Source: Lingula anatina (Eukaryota > Brachiopoda > Lingulata > Lingulida > Lingulidae). Taken from it: a stretch of 32,324 bases of DNA. Within the stretch, counting starts at the first letter, position 1, and each line of letters starts with the position of its first letter. The stretch covers positions 1-32,324 of the forward strand of contig NW_019773937.1 in the NCBI RefSeq assembly GCF_001039355.2. Direction: 5' to 3'. This document shows positions 9,610 through 18,656 of the stretch, piece after piece. The notes beneath the pieces are model-generated. The model was not told the origin of the DNA and ran no database searches. It was given only the letters and a program-made list of their open reading frames with translations. The translations under genes were made by a program, and so were the position numbers.

Positions 9610-10634
9610 TGTCAGTCTAGAGAAAATCAGTCTATTGATGATTACAGGGATAACATTTACTTATTACAAGCACTAAACAAGTGAAGCCATATCTGGGTTC
9701 AAACTAGAACCCCACCCCCCGTAAAAAAAAGTTATTGACTACTACAGACTATAAACTAACTATAGTCTTAATTATACTATAATTATAAGCACGAAAGAAG
9801 AGAGGCCATTTTATTAAAAGCCAAGCTGTGAGGTGATATGATACGAGGTACAAGAAGCACTAATGGCTTGATTTCAGACAGTAGTTTCCTAGCTGACAAT
9901 ATGGTGCAGGTGTGAAAGGTGGATGCACTTCATGGTTGTTGAATTAAGCCTGATATTAACTAAAACTAGGTATTTTACAGTGTCTAGGGAGTTCAAAACC
10001 TTAGATAAAATAGTACATGACTTTATCTCTGATTAATTCCGGAAAAAGCAAGACTAACTTTAGTAAGACTAAATAAGAACTGCGTGATTTCAGGGTTTTT
10101 TTTTTTTTCTTGGCTCATGAGTTAAAGTGATGGTAATGAAATTACTTAAATAAGAGTGACAAGTTTTTCACATGATCAAGTCCACTTGATGTATGGTCAA
10201 CATGTCATGACCCATAGCTAGAGAAAATGTGTTTGTGTCTTAATTAAGAAACTATTTACTTTTTTACCACTAAATTAATAATGTTAGACTTGAAATTGAC
10301 CATTAAGGTTCTGTTGATAAAACCGATGCAGATATTATAGAAGTGCTTCAAACTAAAATAGGTATTACTTGAACTGCAGCAATCTTTTACCATATTGAGA
10401 GGAAAAACGTGAATGGAAAAATTGTCAAAATGGTTTGTCATTTGTGATGTTATTTATATCCCAGTATAGTGTTAGCATAAAATAGGTCCTCTTTTCTATT
10501 AAGTTGAACATAATGTGTAGTTGCTTCATACTTCAATGTCTTATTTATGTCTCTGTTGCATATATGTTTACTTGTTTTGTCATTTTTGAAAATGCCATAA
10601 TAGTAGGTATAGCTCATCATTTTTGCAACTGGAA

Positions 10635-10640
10635 AATAAA
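10635..10640 (+). terminator. Candidate proximal poly(A) signal of DNM1L
   Basis: AATAAA in ctggaaaataaaagtt, about 1 kb after the stop codon. An alternative AATAAA lies at 12402-12407. Confidence 0.35.
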
Positions 10641-10894
10641 AGTTATAGTAGCCCCTGAGAAATTAGACCATCAAGTGCAGTGAATTTCACCTTTCTTGTT
10701 GGAAGTTGTAAAAACTAGGTGATATTCAAATTGTAAGTGAGATGCAATTTGTGGTAGCAGTGATACAGAGATTTGTCCAGTAGAAATTAAATGGATAAAG
10801 CCATCATTGATTATCAAGCAAAATTTGACTATTCTTTTATGATATTTTATAGGGTAACTTATTTTTGAAAAGACTTGATTACTGATTCAGATTT

Positions 10895-10896
<2 letters not shown>

Positions 10897-10931
<35 letters not shown>
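10897..10931. repeat. Poly(T) tract, 35 bases
   Basis: An uninterrupted T35 run directly before the truncated end of the family-1 element copy at 10952-11127. Confidence 0.97.
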
Positions 10932-10932
<1 letters not shown>

Positions 10933-10951
10933 TGCTGAAATGGTCAGAATG

Positions 10952-11127
10952 TCTCATAGATTACTGTCAGCTTAGCCGGCTTAAGTGTCTGTCCCACCTA
11001 CTAAAAGCTGTAAGGGGGTAATAAACTATGGTGCACGCTTGGCTGACTGCAATTTAGTGTGAACCCCCAGGGAGTAGGTAGATCTAAATCTGTTGATCAA
11101 TCTAAATCTCTGGGAATGCACCCTTAG
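10952..11127 (-). mobile_element. MITE-like element, family 1 copy 2 (truncated)
   Basis: Read on the minus strand this begins ctaagggtgcattcccagag and continues through ctccctgggggttcacacta, the central ttattacccccttacagctt and aagccggctaagctgacagt, then loses similarity to copy 1 about 20 bp before the poly(T) run. It preserves the outer TIR end that copy 1 has diverged from. Confidence 0.75.
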
Positions 11128-11144
11128 TGAATTCATTGTGTACC

Positions 11145-11614
11145 ACTACCCTCTACCAGGGCGAGTGATAGATTTTTTACAGATATTCACAGATATGTCT
11201 CTAGCTAGATAGATGGTCATTTAAAGCTCAACTCACCCTGTTGAGGAATCCCATGTGGAAACAATTATCTCTGCACGCGCGCCAAAGGCTTTGTACTTGC
11301 TCTGCATGAGCTGAGCTTCACAACGATGTGATAACTGCTCGTTACGCAACCAGTCTAAGGCTTTTTTATCTGTCACAGTAGAGCAAGTGATTGAAGTCAG
11401 AGTAATTAACTGTCTTGATTGCTGTCACGCAGACTTAAACTGGACCTGCTAAGTTGCAGTGCCTGAGCAGTTATGCAAACAATTATCAGCCATGTAATCA
11501 GCCTCGAGATTTCTCAACAGGGTGAGTTGAGCCCTAAATGACCATCTATCTAGCTAGAGACATATCTGTGAATATCTGTAAAAAAATCTATCACTCGCCC
11601 TGGTGGAGGGTAGT
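11145..11614. mobile_element. 470-bp element with about 106-bp terminal inverted repeats
   Basis: The left arm 11145-11250 starts actaccctctaccagggcga. The right arm 11508-11614, read in reverse, starts actaccctccaccagggcga. Over about 106 bp the arms differ at only about four substitutions and one indel by eye. GTACC occurs on both outer flanks (11140-11144 and 11615-11619), consistent with a 5-bp target duplication. The 257-bp interior has no coding potential. This is a young non-autonomous DNA transposon or foldback element of unknown superfamily. Confidence 0.88.
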
Positions 11615-11791
11615 GTACCACTATATAGATACTAGAGGTAAAACATGAAAATAATGGGTCTATAGAAAAAGAAACAAAAAGTAAGGCTACTGTACACAAG
11701 ATATATGGTGCTGTAATTAAAAAAAAAATAATAATTGACTGGCAACTTTGATAATTTCCAGGCAGTGATATCCTGGTGACTTGGTACACTG

Positions 11792-11958
11792 CAGAGGCAG
11801 ATTGCAGCCATCTTCTGGGTCTACTGGAAGATGGTCAGATTTTCAGATTTACAGTGATGGGTATCTATTTTTTCTGTCAGAAAATGGTCAAAAATAGAGG
11901 ATCTGTCAAGAAAGATAATTTGGAAGACTGTCAGAAAATATCTCTGGATCCACCCCTG
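11792..11958. mobile_element. 167-bp hAT-like MITE, copy 1
   Basis: Begins cagaggcagat and ends ggatccacccctg, short inverted termini of the CAGRGGYGGAT type seen in many hAT non-autonomous elements. It is the reverse complement of 15092-15258, and by my coordinates both copies are 167 bp. The exact 8-bp duplication expected for hAT is not visible. Confidence 0.7.
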
Positions 11959-12407
11959 CACTGTGCTCAGCACCATCTTTAAAACAACACCTTGGGAATT
12001 TTACCAGATGTATTTATTAGCTGTTGGTGAATAGATTTGATTGCCTTTCAAGCCTTATTGTGACAGATGAATAGATTTGGATGCTACAAGTTAATGTCTG
12101 CAATTAGTTTTATTCATTTATATTTACTAATACAATATGGGTTTATTCAATATGCTAAGTGTCTTTTTTTTTTGTTTGTTTGTTTTACATTTTAGTTGTT
12201 ATGTACAGAGTGTTGTTTCTTTTTATTATTATTTTTTTAAAAAACTTAATTATTTGTGACATTATTTGAAAATAATTGAGCAATGTAATTGTTTGAAAGT
12301 AGAGAAATTACAAAATAATATTGAAATGCACAGGAGATTAGAGGTACATTCCTCCCAGTGGTGTGAAATGTGTACTGTGTTATACTGAATTTGAAATTGT
12401 AAATAAA

Positions 12408-14760
12408 ATTATGAAGTCATATTTATGGTGTACTTTATCTCTGTTGCTGAAAGGAGTGTTTACATGATTGAAATGTCAAAACTTCAGTTTTTGAGAATTT
12501 GCAAAGAAAATGTGTATCAACTAGAACCAGACATCATTGCTTTCAAACATCTAGACACCGAACACCAGAAGACATGCAACAATATTTACAACCAAATGAA
12601 CCGACATAAATGTGAAAACAGCATCAGGGGCACAAAAAAGCACTTCTTCAGATCCACACCTGGAAAATATCAATTTGTGAAACAAAAATCTAACAAGAAA
12701 AACAAAAAGAAACTAAAGGAAAATTTCCAGTCGGGCTGATTTTCGAACTTGAGCATTATAGCACTAAAGTACATGTATCAGGAAATTTACACGTATGCAG
12801 AAAAATGCAAAGGCTTCCTTACACTTCTGTCGTGTACATTTTGCACATTCAGGTAAGCATTGGTGTACGTTCGCATACACAGAGGTAGTTAGAAATTTTT
12901 GAAAATGATAAAAAAAAAATTGCAGCATATTCGAGTGTAGGAGACATACGTTGTGCATACGCTATAAGCTAAGGACACGCTTTACCAGGCATAAGGATGA
13001 CATGCCCCTCTTATAAGAGTATGACATACGCAGGGGAACAACACCTTGGCCCTACGTTGTAACTTTCTGCTTGTTTTTTATAAAATTGGTGATGGGTGTG
13101 ACTGACTCAGCTGTTGCCATAGTTACAAATACGTAAATAAATAATAATTTTTAAAAAAGTTTAAAATAATATCATTTCTGAGCTCTCCCCCCTCTAAATG
13201 TCATATATTTCAATTCCGAAGCACGTTTCAATCCCACAAGACGATAAGATTTGACCCAAAATTTAACTAGATTGAAGTGTTGTTCAAATTGTTTACAAAC
13301 AGCATTTCGTAAAAAAAGGTCAATATCATAACCTATGTCACCTAAACCAACCAAAAAAAAGGGGGGGTGACTGTCGCAAGGTCCTCTTCAGGTGAACTGA
13401 TTTTGAATTGTCACCAGCCCTGTTCCACAGATGTGGTAGTAGGTATCTCAGGCCACCGAGTTTGATGAGGATGGGGTCGTTCTTAATCTGCTCACGAATG
13501 ACTCCTTTCACTCCACAGTGACAATTATAAATCAGTTCACCTGAAGAAAACCTTGAGATAAGATCGAAACGTCGTGATCTCCGCTTCAACATAAGATCCA
13601 GTATTAGATATAGTTTTCTGTTTATCTCAGTATAATACTTCTAGACAAGCCTTCTAAACTGGATGATTCAAAATGTTCACTTTGACTACTGCGACATTGG
13701 AAACGATCGGCGATGCGCAGAAAATATGCAATGCGTCAAATTATGCAAGAACCAATGTACTGCCACTTTCGATAGACGCAGAGGAATGACAGCTGACAAC
13801 GGTATTGATGTAAGCTATCTTTATTATACATCACCGTAAAAAAATAGAAGAGAAAATACTAAGGATGTTGCAAAAATATCTATCTATAAATGCTACAAAG
13901 GAGCATGAATTAACAAATAAAGTATTTAAAGATAACCAAATAATGACAAAAACATAAATATGTTGTGCGCGAAATTTAACTACCATACGGTAAAACAATG
14001 TATGACCTACATTTTGAAAGCATGGGCAGAAATGCCACAGCACTTTAACTGTTTCTATAGGAACATATACGTACAAATAAAAACTAAATATAACCTAAGT
14101 ATAATCTAAATGTTGTGTAAAACGTAAAGAAGGCAATGAACTTACGCCTTGGAGCCTCAATGATAGATAAAAGTAACTTGAATGAAACAGTGGGGGAAGA
14201 TGGCCTAATCGTGTGTAACACCACATTCCTGGACACAACTTATCAATAAAAAAGACTAGGTGGCACAAAAAATGTGAATGAATCAATGCTCTCTAGATGA
14301 CACATACTGTACATTTAAAAGAAAATACATAAACAAATGAATTTAACCTGGTCTTTTTTCTTTCAACCATCTGGTACAGTTCAAAACAAGGAATCAAAGT
14401 CGGGGGCAACACAACCAATCTACCTCAAATTAATTTGTATGAGGGTACTTTTAATGGATCGAAACTACAGCAGTTGAAAGCACCCCTATAACGTCTGCCT
14501 ATCAAAAACCAATGAGTCACTCTCGGAGGGGCAACTCTGATTAGGTTGGGTAGAAATCACTGAAGGAAAGAAAGTAAGTAAAATGATATTTTTGAGGGGA
14601 AACTGCGTTAACGAGTTGCCCTGCAACTAAAAAGATTTTGCGATTTGAACAGAAATAAAATGTCATTAAGAAGATCACACTCAGGAGTCAAATATTAAGA
14701 CCATTTTAGAGAGTATGTACCCAGCTTTCTCTATGTGCTCCCCCTCCTGGGTGAGCTGGT
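12408..14760. other. Intergenic region with foldback, no gene recognised
   Basis: Between the distal DNM1L poly(A) candidate and the possible promoter at 14762. A 104-codon open frame (12425-12739) has a Lys/Asn-rich sequence with no recognisable family, and I do not call it. The foldback at 13377-13555 is the only structured feature. Confidence 0.5.
13377..13555. repeat. Foldback inverted repeat
   Basis: The arm at 13377-13414, including tcttcaggtgaactgatt and gaattgtcac, pairs with 13518-13555, including gtgacaattataaatcagtt and cacctgaagaaaaccttg. The loop is about 103 bp. It looks like a small dispersed repeat; the flank gatcgaaacgtcgtgatctc is a sequence type often seen at the edges of animal retroelements, which is inference only. 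Confidence 0.75.
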
Positions 14761-14761
14761 C

Positions 14762-14862
14762 TTTAAAACATCACGAAATCTGTAGCCGCAGCGCACTCCT
14801 CAGATTTGGAGCAGAGCACCAGACGTTCTTCAGCAACGTGAACGAGAAGCAAGATGCTCAGG
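14762..14862 (+). promoter_or_regulatory. Possible core promoter and tiny first exon
   Basis: TTTAAAA at 14762-14768, an initiator-like gcactcc centred on A14795 (33 bases downstream) and AGACG at +27 resemble TATA, Inr and DPE spacing. A GC-richer stretch then leads to agcaagATGCTCAG followed by gtaggt at 14863. That would be a first exon with a 5'UTR and eight coding bases. No downstream exon was found, so this is a weak hypothesis. Confidence 0.22.
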
Positions 14863-15091
14863 TAGGTTTTTATACTTAACTTACTTCTGGGTCTTTGACC
14901 GTGACAGTACGGCAATTTAAGAATGATGCAGTTTTTCATCTCGATAGGATATTTCTAATTTGCAACAACGTTAACAACTTTACAATGGATTACGAGGTGT
15001 TGATTAGGAATAAAACTAATCAATATAGACTATAGGTGTGTATCGCTTTTTGAAAATTCACACTGCATGCAACTAAAATTGTTTTCAAGAA

Positions 15092-15258
15092 AGTGGCGGA
15101 TCCAGAGCTATTTACTGACAGTCTTCCAAATTATCTTTGTTGATTCATCCTCCAATTTTGACCGTCTTCCAACAGAAAAAATTAAATACCTGTCAATGTA
15201 AACTTGAAAATCTGACCGTCTTCCGGAAGACCCAGAAGACGGCCAAAATCTGCCCCTG
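15092..15258. mobile_element. 167-bp hAT-like MITE, copy 2 (opposite orientation)
   Basis: Begins agtggcggatccagagcta and ends aaaatctgcccctg. Matching blocks with copy 1 on the other strand include gataatttggaagactgtca, ttttttctgt and gtcagattttca. A conspicuous internal palindrome, gtcttccggaagac, is present here. Confidence 0.7.
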
Positions 15259-17237
15259 AGCTCGTAATAGATTTTTAAGAAACTACAGTATTTGCTAGCA
15301 TGAATATGGTATGAAGTTATCACCGTTTTAGGCCACGCCGTATATGATAGGTAGAATTGTGATCCTTTGCTTGCAAAGAACAGTTTTCGTTCCCAAATGC
15401 AAAGCACAGCCGAAGCTCGGGTCGCGAACTCCTTTCGTTGCTTGACACCGTCCGCGAACCGAAATGTTCACAAACAGGGACGTTTTGTTTTCAAAATAAA
15501 ATGAAAAATCTGAATAACTAGAAAAGAAACGTGGAGTTTTGTACACGTCGATTCCTTAAGAAGATGACGACGATTTTTTAGTCCAAAAAATCCTTTCCTT
15601 CTGAGAGAGCTTTTAAAACAGAGTACAAGATAAAGCCTCGACTGATTGTTTAAAAAGAGAGGGTAGTACTAGTATAATGAGATGACCGTGCGTAGGACCG
15701 GTGTGAGTGGAGACGTTTAACCCGCTGTGGAGACATCTGAGAAGGGACAGGCCCGTAAGAAAAAGAAGAAGAAAAAAAAAGAAGAAGAAAAAATGAGCAA
15801 ATGAAACTGCCAATAGACTTGTGTATGAAAAATTTGAACGCCCCCATTTATAAAGAATTCTACCAGCCATAAGCGTAACTTTCTCTCAACACATTCTAAT
15901 ACCATTTCAAACAAAAAGGAATAAATGTTATTGAAGGCAGCCCACATATAAAGAGGCATGTACAAACTTATTAAACAAATAGTGCAGAGTCCCTCTTGAA
16001 CAATATGGCACAGTGACAAGAAACAGTATTGGAGGCAAAGCTCATGTCTTGTTTAACTGTTCTACCATTTTTGGAAACAACAAATTGTTCTCTAGTTATA
16101 CAGTATATGGTAAATTGCCAATGCTAAATTTCAATACAGTATGGGCTAAGCATGTTACGGGTACCTTTGCTAATACCCATTTTTCAATAAAGCACATTTT
16201 AAAATAATTATTGGTGGAAAATATCTCTAAATTTGATGCTGAACTGTCAAAATTTTTTGATTTTATATTGATTATTTTATTCATTCTCTTTTATTCTGTT
16301 GGTAATCTCTTATTCAAAGATGCAATATGTTAATTTGCCTCAGGCTTTAAACTTGATTGTTCGAATTGTACACAGTCACAACAACTAATAGGATCCTTTT
16401 CTTCGAGCCACTTATTTTATGTTTTGTACAAAGTGATCAGAAAATGTGTGATTACTTCTATTGTCATTGCTTGATCATTATTATCGCGTAGAGATTGGTT
16501 TTGAAACCTGCAAAGCAGCTACCTGCAAGACAACACTGGAGTAAACTCCCGCAACATGATGTCGCTAGTTAGTGCCTTTCCTGTCCTATATGTTATCCCC
16601 CGAACCACTTACTATCTACACCCAATTGTATTATATGCTTGGATTTTTGTATTACTCTGCACTTCATACCAAACTACCTTTAATATGAAGGTACATCATG
16701 GTTATATCATGATCCTATATCATTAACTCAAAAATGTTTTATTCACAAGTCCTTGTGGAATGTTGCGTTGAATACAGTTGTATGGTAATCAAGTTTTTGT
16801 CAATTCTCTACTTTCATATCTTGTTTGTGTACAACATTCACCTTACCTATTTTCCTAAGCAACGCTTTAAAGACATCGTCAGCGCCAACCAACTTAAAAT
16901 CCATCACATGGCATGGAAAATGGTAGGGCTTCAAAAATCTGTTTAGTACATGTCTGATGGAAAGCACCTTTTTTTCTTCTTTTTTGTGGAATTCACAATC
17001 TTTTAAATATGACATTAGCATAAAAGTCGAACAAAATTTCTCCCGGTTCTGCTGCTATCTGGCTTTCTATTAACCCAAGATTTTAACCTAGTAACACAAA
17101 GCACTTTATCAAATACTACTGGCATATTTTGATTATGGGGGTTGCTGTCTGTCTGCTGTCTGTTTTTGAAATAAATAAAATGGAGAAATTGACAAAGCCC
17201 TCCAGTACTTACTGTCGACATCTATATTCTTTATTGT

Positions 17238-17240
<3 letters not shown>
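15259..17240. other. Intergenic region, nothing recognised
   Basis: AT-rich sequence with a purine-rich AAG run near 15760-15793. Open frames on both strands are short and show no family signature. If the teashirt gene splices onward from 18657, its 3' exons should lie somewhere here, but no zinc-finger or homeodomain signature was seen. Confidence 0.45.

Positions 17241-17241
<1 letters not shown>

Positions 17242-17308
<67 letters not shown>
17242..17308. repeat. (CT)n(CA)n compound microsatellite
   Basis: About 13 CT units followed directly by about 20 AC units. Confidence 0.97.
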
Positions 17309-17311
<3 letters not shown>

Positions 17312-17480
17312 TGCACGCACACAGGTTTTCAAGTCATGATTTTATATCTGCCAAATGTTCTGGGATATTAATTGCTAGCCCCTTGAAAGTGAAATGCCTT
17401 TCTATGGCATGCTTTGAAACTACTGTATTCATTTATCGCTAGAGATACTGTTATAAAGTAAGTAAATGTAGTTGTGTTAG

Positions 17481-17540
17481 ATGTGACAGCAAGCAATTGT
17501 GCTGCGCTAGATGTGACAGCAAGCAATTGTGCTGCGCTAG
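17481..17540. repeat. Two tandem copies of a 30-bp unit
   Basis: The unit atgtgacagcaagcaattgt + gctgcgctag occurs twice back to back without a mismatch, preceded by a partial match (gttag). This is a recent duplication. Confidence 0.93.
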
Positions 17541-18247
17541 ATTTTAGCATTTTGTATTCCTTTTAATAAGGGTACCCTTATTTCATCGTTGGCATATATA
17601 AATAAAATGTGTAGTATGTTTATTCGGTGAAAGAGCTTGCTTTAAAAAATTGTTGATTTATAAACAGCTATTTAACCTACATCAGCCTAAATATATTAAA
17701 CCGAGTAGCACAATGTATACGATTCTGAAAAAGTCAGGAAAAGTAGATCACTTTTTTCAAACAAATCAGTTTAATCAGCCTTCTGGTTTAATCGCCATTA
17801 ATATTATGCTTGTTTAATCAGTAACTAATTATATTATTAATTATTTGTAACCATTCACTATACAGAGTAAGATTGGTGTATTTAAGAGCATTATTATTTG
17901 TGCTTCCAATGCCGTGGAGGCCATTTGGAGCATATTAAAAAAGATAAATAACTTTTAGCAGCCAAGATAACTGAAACTTTTAGGAATGGTCATGTGCACA
18001 CATTGAAGTTTAAGTCCAGCCAATTTTTTGAAATTTTTTGATAAAATTTATGTGGTACAGATATGATGAAAACAACAAGCAATTTACAAAACTATTGACA
18101 ATTTACAACACTGTAGTTTTATCAATATACACAGAAAAAAAGGATTTAAGATAATACTGGAAAAGAAAAAATGGAAGTTGAATAGAAATACTGTCTTCAT
18201 CCTCTCAACCAAACTTATCATTTGAAATAACAACTGAGGTTCTTTTT

Positions 18248-18248
18248 T

Positions 18249-18284
<36 letters not shown>

Positions 18285-18285
18285 T
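18248..18285. repeat. (CTTT)n microsatellite
   Basis: About nine CTTT units downstream of the teashirt stop, directly beside the minus-strand AATAAA at 18283-18288. Confidence 0.95.
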
Positions 18286-18288
18286 ATT
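18283..18288 (-). terminator. Candidate poly(A) signal for teashirt gene (read-through end)
   Basis: AATAAA on the minus strand about 330 bases after the stop at 18619-18621. It would fit a transcript that ends in this exon rather than splicing at 18657. Confidence 0.3.
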
Positions 18289-18656
18289 ATTAATATGGTT
18301 TATATGCACTGTTATGAGAACAAGTTTGAATTAAATGAATTCATTTTTTGGCGATAACAAGTGCAATGCCAGTCGTTCTGTAGTACTTGAGTGACCCTGT
18401 AATTGGATGTCAAAATAAATCAAGGCCAAGTTAATTGACAAACTAGGGCCAAAGTGTTGAAATGCCCAAAATATTTCAGCATTCGCCTGTCACTTACAGA
18501 TAATCAGCAACATTCTTTTTGTGTCTCCCTCTATAAACCATCATGTAATAGCCTTATAACATTCTATACGTGCTGCATAGTAACATAACTGTTTCAACTA
18601 AATACACACAAGATACTCCTACTGAAATATATAAAATGAAGAATTAAAANTCTCAC

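Larger units (their letters stand above)
9610..12407 (+). other. DNM1L 3'UTR and downstream repeat-rich sequence
   Basis: Non-coding after the DNM1L stop. AATAAA hexamers at 10635-10640 and 12402-12407 are the possible transcript ends. The region contains a T35 run, a family-1 element, a 470-bp long-TIR element and a 167-bp hAT-like element, so if the distal signal is used these would be transcribed in the 3'UTR. Confidence 0.55.

Noticed and set aside
12425-12739. 104-codon plus-strand open frame with an ATG
   Set aside because: Low-complexity Lys/Asn-rich C-terminus, no recognised domain, no splice context; within the chance range for AT-rich intergenic DNA.
13503-13590. Hammerhead ribozyme suggested by ctgaaga...gatcgaaacgtc
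   Set aside because: The core-like words are present, but the bases between them do not form a stem II, and no cleavage-site partner strand is evident.
15108-15407. 99-codon minus-strand open frame
   Set aside because: It overlaps the 167-bp hAT-like element at 15092-15258 and has no protein family signature.
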